Origin: Isoetes taiwanensis
Taxonomy: Eukaryota > Streptophyta > Lycopodiopsida > Isoetales > Isoetaceae
Length of the DNA stretch: 64,000 nucleotides
Direction: 5' to 3'
Assembly: GCA_021234155.1 (NCBI GenBank)
Contig: JAJEKV010000060.1
Span: 4,386,451-4,450,450 of the forward strand
Position 1 is the stretch's first letter, and each line of letters opens with the position of its first letter. Both the position numbers and the translations under genes were made by a program. The notes beneath the pieces are model-generated. The model made no database searches and had not been told where the DNA came from. It saw nothing but the letters and a program-made list of their open reading frames with translations. Shown here in pieces: positions 46,236-58,138 of this stretch.

Positions 46236-48228
46236 ATGAGATCGACCCGGGAGACGGATGAAGGCTGCTCAAGCCCGACACAGGCGCAGACGAGGGCCAT
46301 GAAACAAATGGAGGAGCAAATTGAGAGCAACAGAACCTGGATTGCAGGATTGGCAGCAGAGATACAATCTTCAGCATCCCACGTGCTCAAAAGACAATTG
46401 GCAGCGGAAAGGCAACAGATTGCAGAGATGGGGACCCGCATGCAGCAGTTAGAAGACGGGCTTCGCTTGGCACACTTTGAGAGGCAACAGGATAAGCTCT
46501 GAGCAACCATTGCACACTCCGGCAAGTCACTGATCCCACCTCCCACCCACAGGCCATCAGTCAATACCGCTCCTTCCTCAAGAACAAGAAAGCCAGATAC
46601 CTCGCAGAGCATCAGCAACAGATGTTTGGTCTCCTGGATCGGCACCCCAAGACATTCTGGAGAAGGGTTTTGAGCAAGACTGCACAGCCCACAGGGAACA
46701 TCACCTCGGAGCAATGGGTATAGTACTTGCAACAGCTTTACGACCCGCTCAGGGGCCGGACACCAGTCCCTCCACAGATAGGCATGACTCTGGTCATTTC
46801 AGAGGGGGATGTCATCATGGGCCTACAACATCTAGTTAATGGGAAGGCAGCAGATTTAGATGGCATGCAGGCGGAACTTCTGAAATGGGCTAGGCCTCTA
46901 CTGGTGCTTGTCCTCACATCATTATTCAATAGAGCATTGCAAGAATGCTTCCCTCCGTAGTGGACCATTAGTAGAGTTGTGCCTATATACAAGTCAGGGG
47001 TCCCTCAATGCCTAGCCAACTATCGTACTATTATGGTCAACTCTCTCTTTGCAAAACTGTTGGCAGGCATCCTTGAGCAGCGACTGACAATATGGGCAGA
47101 GGAGGCAGATGTGCAAGCTCTCACACAGGCAGGCTTTCGGCCCAGGCATTCCAGGTGCGGGCGCCCATCTCATGCATCACACAATCCGGCAACTCATATA
47201 TGCTGACGATGTCAACCTCCTGGCCTATACTCCAGAGGACATGCAACGTCACCTGAATGCTCTTGACACTTTTTGCCGATATTGGCATGCGAGTTAACTT
47301 GGCCAAAACTAGGGTGCTGCTAGTTTCATCATCCCATCAGCCAAGGCTTCCCTCATTCACTTACCAGGGATAGGATGTAGAGGTGGCTCCGACCTACAAG
47401 TACTTGTGGACCGAGTTCTCTACTATCACCCATTGGGATGCTGCCATCAGGTTGCGGGTCACGGCGGGTTGGAAAGCACTATATGCCATGCAGAAGAACA
47501 GTCACAAGGCAGAATTGTATGCCTAGGGCCACCAGTCACACTTGTTTCGGCCCTTGGTCGAGCCGGTCCTTTTGGATGGGGCAGAAGTGTGGGGTCCGGT
47601 GATATCCCTCAACACCTGGAATGACCTCGAGCAGGTGCAGAAAGCCTTTTTGGCACGAGCCCTTGGGGTAAAGTCCACAGTTCTATACCAGATCCTACTC
47701 CAGGAGACAGGTTTTCTACCCCTTCAATGGGCTGCATTGGAACGCCATATCATTTACTTCCAGAAGGTGGTCGCTATGGGTGATACACATTTGCCCAACC
47801 TTGTTTTGGCCATGGCGATGGGTTCCCAACGCCTAAAAGCCTGCTGGAAGGATAAGCAAGCTCCATGGTTCTCACACTGGGGTGTACAGGCAAATAGATG
47901 CGTACATGTAAGGACAAAGAAAGATCACAAGGCACTTAAGCTGTACCTAGATGCTACTTTCCTTCGCAAGCTCTGGGATGCAGATGCTCTGACGCACGTT
48001 AAGCTGGCGCACTATCAGCAGCAAGTCAATCCTAGGCTCACGAGAGGCCCACACCAGTACTTGTACACCCAGTTGCCCATGAAGAAGCGCAGACTTATAG
48101 CTTCAATTCGCACGGGTGCATATCGCCTCCGCATTGGGACAGGACGTTGGGCTCGAGAGGCACAAGAGCAAAGGCTTTGCCAGTGTTGCCACCAGGGTGC
48201 CATTGAGGATGAATGTCATGCCCTCTAG
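46236..48228 (+). pseudogene. Family Y polyprotein: coiled coil, reverse transcriptase, zinc region
   Basis: The N-part (46236-46502) is a helical, Gln/Glu-rich segment (AMKQMEEQIESNRTWIAGLA). RT pieces follow: RHPKTFWRRVLSKTAQPTG, VNGKAADLDGMQAELLKWA, ISRVVPIYKSGVPQCLANYR and QAGFRPRHS, then LIYADDVNLLAYTPEDMQRHL (YADD). The sequence between 'GFRPRHS' and 'HTIRQLIYADD' is deleted, removing part of the fingers and palm. The C-part (47542-48228) has FLARALGVKSTVLYQILLQETGFLPLQ and MKKRRLIASIRTGAYRLRIGTGRW, LCQCCHQGAIEDECHAL, matching copy A. Confidence 0.85.
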
Positions 48229-48427
48229 ATCTGCACAGCGTTTGCCAATATCCGAGAGCGGTATGTTCGATTACTAGTGCCTGGCCAACCGTTGCATGAG
48301 TTATTGAATACGGCGTCAGTGGGTTTGTTGGGGTCATACCTCCAGGAGGTTATGGATGCACGGACTCAGTTGTGTCCTCCCGGGCGGTATTGAACTGTCC
48401 TATACAATTGTACAGCGTGCCAGCATA

Positions 48428-48578
48428 CTTATTACTGCTAAGGTTTTTTCCTCAAAAACCCTCCGGGGCGGGGTTTTTTAATCGTGTCAGTAATACGTTT
48501 GCTGCTCTCTTTTTGTTTGGGTCCCATAGGCCAATCGGTCTCCATGGACGCTAAAAACTCTATTCTATTCTTAATTGT
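48428..48578 (+). repeat. Family Y 3' end: nested hairpin and microsatellite tail, copy B
   Basis: CTTATTACTG (48428-48437) pairs with CAGTAATA (48488-48495). Inside, AAAAACCCTCCGGGGCGGGG and TTTTT form the inner stem. GGGTCCCATAGGCCAATCGG follows, and the copy ends in CTATTCTATTCTT. It aligns with 36574-36735 throughout. Confidence 0.8.
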
Positions 48579-50229
48579 GCATGGGAAATTTTAGTATGCC
48601 CTTGTGCACCTTTCCAATTGCCTTTTTTGTTCTAAGCAAAGTTCTCAGAAAAAGCAACAAATATTAATCATTAGTAATCAATATAGTAAGTATTGATTAA
48701 TAGTAATCAACATAGCTTATTAGTTTCAGAAAGGAGACATAGTTTTTTAGCATCTTAGTATCATATTTGAAACATACTCAACTGTGGTATGAAGCCCCGA
48801 AGGTAGGCAAACCATCAAAGTTTAAACCATTATCAATATGTTCAAGCTATGGAAGTACAACCTACTCATATTTGATGTTATTCAATCTTAGGAAAACTTC
48901 TTTCACATTCTACTGTAGAACTAACAACAATAGACTAAATAAAAACAGTAGGATAATTGATTAAAGCCAAAATAATTGAAGCTGTTGGATACAACCTGAT
49001 GGAAAATTGATAAAAGAGCTTGCTCTCATATACCTGATTGCTATATTTTCGCTACCTGTTTTTCCTTCTCCCTCTAGCAAAAGAAAATTGCATTCATTAA
49101 TTTTAGTCGACCATTTGGTTGAGGGACAATAATCAAATTTGATTAACCCCTTCAACATACTTTTTATGGTCCAGTGTTAGTCTTTCAAGTTTTCAAAATT
49201 CAACAGTAGATAAGATAACAAATATAAGAGATAAAATAAATAGATATGAAATTTTTATAGAAAAAGATCATTAACAAAATAATAAGATTTTTCTAAATTG
49301 TTGCCCTTATTTTCAAGGGTTCCACTATTTTTACCCTTCTATGGTGAAGGGCAAACTTTTTTATTACCTTTATGAATAATGGCTCTAAACAAACTCCCTC
49401 ATTTAAAAGGGTCAAAGGCCTATTTAAGGGTAGGCAATGTTGCTAAGTTGATCATTGATCTCCACCTAACCTGCAAGCACATACTAGGCTTGGGGATTCG
49501 AACCCCATGTGCAAAGTACAACTCCAAAACACGATCTGGCCTCATGCATATGCAATTTTTCATTTCGTCTTTTCTTTCCAAATGAAAAAGACAGACAATG
49601 CAGCAAATCCTGTCTTGTCTTCCACATTGTATTGCTAAATACCCCGAATCACATCATCGAAAGGGTCTGAAGCATCAGAGGAGCCATGAAAAAGAGACAC
49701 CACAAATAGAATTTCAAGCAACTGCCCTTTTCTCTCCACTTCAGCCGCTTCATTACCTAGGTATACGAATTTTAAGGCCTAAAAATTTTCGTTAATCTAA
49801 CATGGGGTCAAATCGCCTTCTCCACATCACTTTTATGCGTATTCATATACGAATATAAACACAAACCATTGCTTTTCTTATGTTATTTATATATGCTCAT
49901 CTTCAATTGGCAAACAATATCAGTTATTTTGAACACGCAAAATCCTGCTTTAATGCCTAAATCTTGCTTTATACCTAAATCTTGGGTCTTCGGGCCAGGA
50001 CCAAGAAAATATTCCATATGTAGCTAAATCCTAGCCACTATGATGGAAGCCCTAAAGCTGGAATACAATCTAATTCAATGAATACATAATGGTCAACCAT
50101 TGTCTATTATAAAGCATTATGCAACTGTCTAATAATGTGAATACAGTATTATTGTGACGGCTTTGTATTATAACTTGATAAAATACAAGTATTGCTTATA
50201 GTTAATAAGGCAAAACTTAGGAACCTGAA
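48579..50229. other. No recognised gene
   Basis: AT-rich sequence. GGGGATTCGAACCCC at 49492-49506 resembles a tRNA T-arm or Pol III B-box on the minus strand, but the rest of a tRNA is absent. Confidence 0.4.
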
Positions 50230-50312
50230 CAAGCTTCTTGTGAATCGAACCCAAGTATTGCCAGTAAGCTTGCTCCTTGTGAATCGAGACCAAGTTTTGC
50301 CAGCGAGCTTCC
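50230..50312 (+). repeat. Two-copy ~41 bp tandem duplication
   Basis: AAGCTT.CTTGTGAATCGA..CCAAGT.TTGCCAG..AGCTT occurs twice in a row with a few changes. It lies in a short open frame without a recognised domain. Confidence 0.7.
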
Positions 50313-52123
50313 TTGCTCAATGCTCCAAAGGCTCGCCTTCTGATGATCCAGCTACACCTGCAAAAAAGCACACAAGAATTTCCCATCCTCAAGCCCATCG
50401 AACTTTATTATTTCTATTACCATCCTCTCCTTGCTTTTTTTCTAAGTCATTAATAACTTATTTAGAACACCACAAAAATATAACGATTTACCCTCAACAA
50501 GCACTACAATATAGAAAGCACAAGTGTGATGGTATCATCATTTTGCCACCACAAGTTCAAAAGGATCACCAAATTGTGGTGGCATCGTCACTTCACCACC
50601 ACAATTTACAATTTTAAAACATCAAATTGAACATAAAAGTAAACACACATCAAAAAATCAAACTGTCTTCTCATATCAGTACAAGTGCCCATTCATGTGC
50701 TTCCAATAAGAAATGTGAACTGAAGTCAAACATCCCAACAACAAGGTTGCATATTAAAAGGGAGTGTTGCATCACTCTCGTTTCGAAGATTTCCTAAAAA
50801 CAACACACCATGTTCTAAAAAGTGACCTTTTGGCTAAAGTTGAGAATTTCCAAAGGTTTAATTTTTTTTTTTCCTGCATTTTGGCTACTCAATAAGTGCA
50901 TGGTTTTCTTTTGTAAAGCAACATAGTTGAAATGGGAAAAATTTACAACAATTTATGAAAGCAAGACATCAAAAACATCAGATTTGAGGAGGAAATAATT
51001 TCATTAAATTTTTTTCAATACATCAATTACGGAGTTAAATTAATGTTATGATCACAGAACAAGTCGAAGTTCGGCATCGTAGTCTTCCCCATTTTGTCTG
51101 CTTGTAGTTGGAATGTCTGGCATGGTCATCTGCTCCTTTTCAAGTGACTTACCAAGCTCTTAATCAATTTTGTCTATGGCCACAATCATATGTGCCACTG
51201 ATAATATGCATACACAAGGCAAACCCATTATTTATTTGCTTGACAAGGAAGAGAGATCCAATAACCATCTGCTCGTCAAGTCCTTCATTTTTACAGGAAT
51301 CATTCTGGTCTTGTTGTATTTCAACAAGGTCATTCTTTCTATGTATTTTCATGACATATATGATGATGTTGGATGAGTATTGGAAGTTTAACATGTAAAC
51401 TTGAAGCAATCTCATTGTAGATCTCTTATCTCAGCATAGAGTCTATTCTGATGTGTGTTTAAAAGAAGGAAAAGTATCTGGACGATAAAATTCAACTCAT
51501 TTCAAAAATACAACAATATTGCATCTCCCAAAATATGTCATTGAGCACCCAATACAATATGTCAGATGTGAACCTGAATTCTATGGCTCCTTTTTTGTAA
51601 CACTGCAATTTTTGTTTTTTTGCATTTAATTGCACTCCACATGTTCTCCGCTGCATAGAGTGTGTTGAAGAAAGAGAATACATTGCTTGCTAGATTTCCA
51701 TGTCTATGTTGCCACATATAAATAGGATGTATTTGTAGAATTCAAAAACCTTACATGTTGTATATTTAACGTAATGATCAAACTTGATCTATAGAAACTA
51801 TATGCAAATGTCATGTCACAAATATTAGTGTACGTTCATATCATCATCATTAGGTTCAAAAAACCATGTATTGCAATGATGTTTGAAAAAAGCAAACCAC
51901 TATAGGAACAATAAACAAAATATAGCAAAATATTGTGCATATACATACAATTTCATAACTACCCACTTAAAAACGTACTTATGCCCGTTACTAGTATATA
52001 TAAGAGCTATATAATAGTCCATTCAATTGCCTTAGGGGTATGGTCTATGGTCTTAGAATTATGTATCCATATCCTCCTGAAACCCCATGTTGTGCATATT
52101 GTTCTTAATCAGGTTTTTTGCAG
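50313..52123. other. No recognised gene; upstream flank of the ALMT relic
   Basis: AT-rich non-coding sequence. The first ALMT exon should lie here. A peptide GVWSMVLELCIHI near 52038-52076 faintly resembles the 'AIWAVMTVVVVFEF' transmembrane segment but is too weak to call. Confidence 0.35.
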
Positions 52124-53492
52124 GAGCAACTTTGAGAAAGGAGTTAAACAAAGGGATTGGAACATTCATAACTGGAATTATTGCATTAGGCGTCTCACAT
52201 TCGGTTGATTTTGGCAGGATTACAGTGGAAATTATAATAATCTCCCTTGATATCTTTTTTCCAGGTAATCTATTATTATCATTAAGTTAGACATTGATGA
52301 TGAGTGATTGATTTAATGCAAAACAGGAGCGGCATCAACATTTCCTAGATTTACAAAAGATCAAGGAAAGATTTTAAATATGGGATGGCGATTTTTCTCC
52401 TTAACTTCAGTTTTATTATTGTATCCAGCCGTCGAAATGATGTTTCGATTAGCAATGCCATAACTAGCCTATTGACAATCCTAATGGGATGTGGCATATG
52501 TATAGTAATTTGCATATTCGTCTGTACAATTTGGGCTCTGCACGATAAGTTGGCGTACAATCTAGACAATCTGGCCAAATTATTGTAAGGTGAATTGGGC
52601 ACTTGAATAATTGTTATAGTTTTTGTGTGTCTTGGTGGTTTCTAACAATAATGTTCTACAATCTTGAAGATTGAGTAGCTGCATGTTTGGAAGGATCTTC
52701 AGCCTCAGCTAGAGATTGAAAATTTAATTTTGATCATGTTTTCTTTGTCAATGATGAAAGATTTGTTGGATTTATCAGCCAGGATTTGCAAGATGGGAGC
52801 GCCCACATGGAAAGTTCATGATGTTCCATGGAAGGAATATGTTGATGTGGGTACTACAACTTGGCCCATTGCCTTGCTTAGATGCCTATGGATAGAAGCT
52901 CCAATATGGTAGTCTTAAAATCTTATTGTAAAGCTTTCTTATTATTAGAGGGGAATGTAGGCCACTTAGAGTCATTTTTCTGAATGCTTATAATTTATTT
53001 ATACAATAATTAAATGAGTTTTTTTGTGGTTTCAGGCCCCTTGAACTATGAAAGCATTTTAGTGGAAATATAGAAAATATTTATTTGGAAACCAAGAAGT
53101 TGCTTAAAGAATTAGCAGAAAACATCAAAAATATTGAAAAAACAAGACCATCTTAGGTTTTGATGCAGCAGTTAAATGACGCAACAGAGGCTTTGTAGCT
53201 AAGCATAGACCAAAGCTCACATCTATTTGTGCAAGGAGGCATAGTTGTATATCCAAGTTATTCAAGGATGAATTCTATGCAAGAAAACAAGCATCCTCAG
53301 GAGTATGGCAATAACATAATCATTCCAAGATCCTGCGCCATAAAATCTCAAAGGTTTATTGAAAGTTCCAATCCATTGGCCACCTTCATGTTTTTGTTGA
53401 TAGAAGTTGTTATCTTGAAATTTGTATCCCATGTTGAAAGCAAGATTTCATTAATGAGAGAAATTTCATTTTCTCATTTGAGAACGAAATAG
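52124..53492 (+). pseudogene. ALMT (aluminium-activated malate transporter) relic, five exon pieces
   Basis: ALMT proteins are plant anion channels in the plasma or vacuolar membrane. Exon 52124-52264 (acceptor TTTTTTGCAG, donor CCAG|GTAATC) encodes GATLRKELNKGIGTFITGIIALGV, the family's hallmark GATLxKGLNRGxGT. Exon 52327-52584 encodes the next membrane segments and WALHDKLAYNLDNLAKLL (family WAGxxLHxLxxxNxEKLA), with a frameshift near 52385. Further pieces are 52760-52912 (WKEYVDVGTT), 53036-53156 (KLLKELAENIKNIEKTRPS) and about 53341-53492 (NPLATFMFLLIEVV, matching LATFxSLLIEIV). The first exon is not found, and stops and frame changes make a functional channel unlikely. Confidence 0.75.
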
Positions 53493-53544
53493 GTCGCAGT
53501 CATGTCAGGCAAACTAAAAAATAGTTGTATGCAACCAGAATGAA

Positions 53545-53660
53545 GCGTTGTTAACCACCTAGTGGTTAACATTGTGCATGCACATGTTAGGTGCATGCAC
53601 ATGTTAGGTGTCAGTGGTGGCAGACTGACACTTGGCATGCTTAGGTTTACTTAAGTGTAT
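53545..53660 (+). repeat. Palindrome and short tandem repeats
   Basis: GTTAACCACCTAGTGGTTAAC is a perfect palindromic stem (9 bp arms) near 53549-53569. It is followed by a doubled TGCATGCACATGTTAGG and a GTCAGT...ACTGAC stem. This resembles the start of an LTR or MITE; the downstream sequence to about 53930 (promoter-like, T-rich) could be an LTR, but I found no partner. Confidence 0.55.
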
Positions 53661-54191
53661 GGCTTAGATTAGTTAGATGTACGGCTCAGATTTGCGGTCT
53701 ACACTATATTAGACCGGAGCCTCTTCAGATGTACTCAGGTTTGATCTCATAATTGGAGAGCCTCATTTGGCCACGTTCCCCTTCATTCTTTGTACATATT
53801 TCTTTGTCTTGTTCTTGTTTTGTGATCATGAGCATGGCAGCTTTGTAGCATCCGGCAGTCATGGACTGCTGCTGCAGGGTGTATGCCAAGAACTCAAACT
53901 AAATCTCTTGTACAACTATAGCCTCTAGGTTTCATAACATTAACTATGGGGTTCCAAAAGCATCACTCATGCTCCCAAAGATTGCCATGGCGATAGTTTG
54001 GACAAGAAAGCAAGGCAAAATGTAAAGACTTTACTGCTTGCAATTACCTAATATTAATCTAAAAAATAGACAAATCTTGTCGAAATAATCGCGGTCGCGA
54101 TCTTTTAGACAAATATATTCATAAAGCATGTATTTTCAAAGAAGTATAATTACAAAAAAGATAATGGATTGACTTTTTCATTGAGTTTCTT
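53661..54191. other. No recognised gene
   Basis: Non-coding sequence between the repeat cluster and the 3' end of family X copy 2. Confidence 0.4.
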
Positions 54192-54941
54192 TCAAGACTC
54201 TACATCAACGTCAAGCTCCGCAGCTATTCTTCTAACGTGCTCCTTTCCTGCGACAATTGTCTGTGATGTGTCCATTTCTGTATATCCTGTAGTATTTGGC
54301 ATATCCACATCCGTTGCGACAACTATCTCTTGCACATGCCCTGACATTTGAGAACTATCCAACAATTCATCCTCCAATGCCATAGAGTATTCTGTAGAGC
54401 GAACCAACTTCTGTCCTTTTGGTGAATGATCGCCTTAGTCTACCACTTCCAGATGCGTCATCAGACATTCCCATGTATTCGAAATTATGAAGCGGCCTTT
54501 CTATAGAACCTGTTATCACTGGCAGGATCTTCTCAAAATTTTTGTTCAATGCCTCCATCTTTTTGAACTGTAGATCGAGCTCAGCAGTTGCCTTTTCTGT
54601 TTGTTCTAGCAGCGCCCTAATTTCCTATAACCTCTCTTCGTAACTTTTCTGATCCAGAGCATCCAGTATTTGACTGATCCATCTTGCTAAGATCTATCTT
54701 CTGAGTTATTTTGATGTCCGGCATGTCTGAACTGTTTGGCTTATCTAGCATAGCATTTTCTTCTTCCTCTTCTTTGGCAGGCCTTGCCATTTTCTCTAGA
54801 GTTTCAAAGAAGGATCTGAGAAAACGACATACCGTATCGTCATATTCAAAGGAAACACTGCGTTTTCCTTGCATCAGAGCAACCCTTGAAGCTGTGCCGG
54901 CCGAGAAAAAATCAAGAACACAACCGTCTAGTGGAACTAGC
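54192..54941 (-). pseudogene. Family X copy 2, C-terminal part (left of the hAT insertion)
   Basis: Reading leftward from the insertion point, the frame gives LDGCVLDFFSAGTASRVALM, which sits where the SAM-binding motif I (DPFxGxGT) of beta-class DNA methyltransferases would be. FEYDDTVCRFLRSFFETLEK follows. Next come an acidic linker (AKEEEEENAMLDKPNSSDMPDI), a shift near 54610, an amphipathic segment (MEALNKNFEKILPVITGSI) and a shifted acidic tail ending at about 54192. The 8 bp target duplication (54934-54941) lies in codons for 'ELVP'. Confidence 0.7.
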
Positions 54942-55140
54942 CAGTGTTGTCAGGTACGTTTAGTACAGTATGCGTATTATACGTACTTAACGTATTAATA
55001 TCGTATTAATACCGTATGCATACCTCTCATTTAAAAAGTACTTTAAATACGTTTTTTGGAATTATAAAGTACTTATTAAATACGTAAAGTACGTACTTTA
55101 CGTACTATACGTTAAGTACTTTCTGTAATTTTTAGAACTA
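54942..55140 (+). repeat. Left subterminal TACGT-rich region of the hAT element
   Basis: About ten copies of ACGTA/TACGT occur here, for example TATACGTACTTAACGTATTA and CGTAAAGTACGTACTTTACG. Matching motifs occur at the right end (62920-63080). In hAT elements subterminal repeats are transposase-binding sites; that role here is inferred. Confidence 0.8.
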
Positions 55141-55539
55141 TTGTTTCTTGTATTGCATTTGAAATAGTTGCATTAACAACTAGTATGAAGAACTTCAAGT
55201 TTTATATAATGAACCAGAATATATACTTTAAAAAATTAAGTATTTCTCCAAAGTTTTCAATAAAAAATATGTCTACTTAAGAGTTATATATTCTAGTCTG
55301 CAATCTACACCCACAGACAAATAAATTCAAGTAATTGTTGCCCATTTGTTGCATCCGAAGCTATTAACCGCCACTGACCTCTGTATTTCTTTCCTGGCAT
55401 GAATGCAAACTATTAAAGTATTAAGGAGAAGGTTTGCCTCCTACCATGACAAAACAAAGAGAAAGGTGCATCTGCATCTCCATCTCCATTCCGATTCAAC
55501 AGCTAGGGTAAGAAGAAAGACGCCAACTTTATTGGCTCC

Positions 55540-55900
55540 CGAAATCGGGTCAATCCGCCAAGAGGGTTCGCCTAGGCGGAACCCCGCGCCATTCGCCAGC
55601 GGACCGGAGGATTCGCCCAAAGCGGACTACTGGGACGTGGCGGCGAAATAAGCGCGTTCTTTGCCGGGTTCGCCTGGGCCGAACAAACCCGGTTAAGCCG
55701 CAAAAGCGTCGGGGTGGCCGTTCGGAAGTGTGTCACAGGCGCCCGTTCAGCGGATTCGCTGGCGAACCCATCAATTCAAGGCGGCAGGGCGCTCGGGTGG
55801 CGATCCGCCCGGCGGCGTCGAGAATGGCGGCCGGGTTCGCTAAAAAGCGAACCCGTGGGCGGCTTTGTCAGGCGGGCGGGGGGCCACCATGCCCCCAATT
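55540..55900 (+). repeat. GGTTCGCC palindromic repeat block, left
   Basis: Repeated GGTTCGCC/GGCGAACC near palindromes include a perfect hairpin with arms CGGGTTCGCT (55832-55841) and AGCGAACCCG (55846-55855). The block is over 60% GC. A related block in inverted orientation lies at 62170-62650. Short matches (AAGGCGGC, GGCCGGGTT, GCGAACC) occur in the same order when one side is reversed, suggesting diverged long inverted repeats. Confidence 0.75.
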
Positions 55901-56159
55901 TTCAAATCTTGGGGAGTTTTTAACCCCGAAATTTAATGCCCAAGTTTTTAAAGCCCAAGTTTTTTAATGCCCAAGAAAGAAAGAATGATTCGCTGGTGCA
56001 TCCTTATCTGAGCCTAAGGGCTATTTATGCCTTAGCCGACGTTGTATGCTCATATCGTTTGGGGAGGGCGCAGTGCTTCGATCTTTGGTGCTATAGCATG
56101 CTTGCTGCTAAAACAGTCGCTCCATATATGTCTCATATCCTTTTGCATTCTCAATATTG

Positions 56160-56370
56160 AGCATAGGCCTTATTTTTTGCATTTATCATAGGCCATTTTA
56201 CAATAGACATTTAGAATAGGATATTTTTAGCACATGCTATTTTTGCCATAGGCATTTTTACCATGGGAAGTTTTTTTTACCATAGGCCAATACCACACGT
56301 TATTTCTAACCATAGGCTAATTTTTTTTTTACCATGGGCAATTTTACCGAGGCAATTTTGCCATAGGCGT
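56160..56370 (+). repeat. Degenerate CCATAGGC tandem repeat
   Basis: Units such as ACCATAGGCCAAT, GCCATAGGCATTTTTACC, ACCATGGGCAATTTTACC and GCCATAGGC recur about ten times at 15-30 bp spacing. The block separates the AT-rich end from the GC-rich core. Confidence 0.75.
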
Positions 56371-56389
56371 GATGGAGTTAGTGTTGTGA

Positions 56390-58138
56390 TAGGCGGCTCG
56401 TTTGTCTTCCTAGTAGAGTGTCCCGAGAATGGCACAGTAGTACACCGCAAACGACTCGATGGAGTCGATTTGGATGAAAATGATAGTGATTATGGCCTTC
56501 ATGACACCGGGATGACACAATGTCGGAGGAGGAAACCGGGACGACGATCTGGGGCGATGGGTGGAACCCTTGGCCAATCCACTTCACAAGTTACTCCCAC
56601 CCAAGATCCCCAAGAACTTGTTCATGAATTGGCGGTCTCTACCCCGAACCAAGACAATGGCTTCGTGGTGCACCTCAGGTTGGTGGTTACACATTCAACG
56701 AGTGTGTGTATGCGTTGATGAGGTTGTGCCTACAGGAACACTATGTTCCCCATCCGTCCGAAATAAGTGCTGCTGATCCCCGCCTACCCCCGGTCCCGCA
56801 GAGAAGGGGAGGGCACCCGCCGAGAGCCATGTTAAGCACATGCACCGCTGGGCTGCATATTGTCAGGATCTTGCAGTTGACGATGAGTCCAGTGAATCCA
56901 GCGGTTGGTTGTACCGGCGTGTAACCGGGCCCCACAAGTTAGTCCCTTACGTGGAGTTCTGGAGGCAGCTAGTTGCTAGGGGTCACCTAAATGGAAGCAC
57001 CCATCGCTCCCCCACTGCCACTCTTCAAAAGATTTCAGAGGATTGGGAAGTCGGCCTACGACGGCATGGCGTCCCGCAAGAATACGTACTGGCGTGCATG
57101 GAAGCGTGCGCGTGCAGAGGTGGCCGCACCATGAAGGACAGTGACTTCAACTACTGTGAAGAGACCACCATGGACAGCCTAGAGCAAAGGGTGATTGAGC
57201 TACAAACTACTCATCGTGTCCGTTTGGTCCACGGGCATCACCGCGTGCGGGCTGGAACGGGTGAGGTTGTGGATGACTATGGCTGCCACCGATGGAGACA
57301 GCCACGAAGGAGGGGCACCCGGGGGGGATACTTGCTGCCACGCCTGGCCGGGGAGCTGTTGAAGAGGGACGTGGCTCTGCGGCTGTCGAAGTTGATGACG
57401 GAACCGAACCCCCAAGCGTACCACCAGCAGTTGGCACAATTTCAACTTATGTACGGAGAAAACCACATCATACAAGGGTGAGTGCACAACGGCGTTTAGC
57501 TCATACATGTAGACGTTGGGGCAAACATCCTGACCCAGGGCGATGTAGGTACTTGAATCACAATTGGCTGAATGGGGCAACGTGGGATGGTAAATGGCAA
57601 CGACACAAACGGATGTTCAACCATGCGGATGTGGATACGACAAACTTCGGAAGGCGACTGGAAAGTTCGAAGACCCAAACCTGCGAAAGGTAAGGTCAAT
57701 ATAAGGATGTACACGCTAGTGTCCCATCTCATAGGCTTTCGGGTTAGCGGGACCTTCCTGCCGGAGGCACAATCTTGACTCTCGGTCGCGAAGAAAGATG
57801 GAGTCTTGGTAAGTCGATGGGGTCCTACTCTTTCAGATTTTCTGCGCTTCGTCCCTATCGCCAACCCTCACCGATGTTTTTCCCGTCGGCCGAGTATGGA
57901 CGTTATAGCACACGTTCATATCCGAAGAGACATCACGGTACTCACTGGCTTATCGGGTCCTTGCACGATAACCCCAACGCCATTCGCCCTCGAAGATGCT
58001 ACCGGCGTCGCTATCTATGGCAAGTCGGTCCAACGAGGGTTTGAGATACACTTTCGGCACATGAGAATGCGATATTGTGATTGTCCATGCCCCCATGCTG
58101 TGTTAAAACATCTCATAGCGGGGAGACTACTTCCTTAG
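56390..58138 (+). CDS. Unrecognised protein(s) in the GC-rich core of the hAT element
   Basis: Several plus-strand frames follow one another. 56390-56718 has DLDENDSDYGLHDTGMTQ and a basic patch. 56840-57481 is the longest, with LVPYVEFWRQLVARGHLNGS and YVLACMEACACRGGRTM, then LLPRLAGELLKRDVALRLSK. Later pieces to 58138 include SHLIGFRVSGTFLPEAQS and VIAHVHIRRDITVLTGLSGP. Frame changes fall near 56690, 57480, 57690 and 57780 and might be introns or lesions. I recognise no domain. Composition and GC content differ strongly from the host flanks. Confidence 0.4.

Larger units (their letters stand above)
46200..48578 (+). mobile_element. Non-LTR retrotransposon, family Y copy B
   Basis: This copy is longer than copy A at 35-36.7 kb. 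A coiled-coil-like segment (46236-46502) precedes RT, then a C-terminal zinc region, the conserved 3' hairpin and a short TATTC microsatellite. Stops and shifts occur at about 46500, 46722, 46959, 47206 and 48228. The true 5' end was not located. Two copies of the same family in one window show that it has been active in this genome. Confidence 0.86.

Noticed and set aside
46016-46732. Minus-strand 238-codon frame rich in Cys and Leu
   Set aside because: It overlaps the coiled-coil and RT pieces of non-LTR copy B on the plus strand, which have recognisable motifs.
49492-49506. A tRNA gene
   Set aside because: Only the T-arm-like element is present; no acceptor, D or anticodon arms fit around it.
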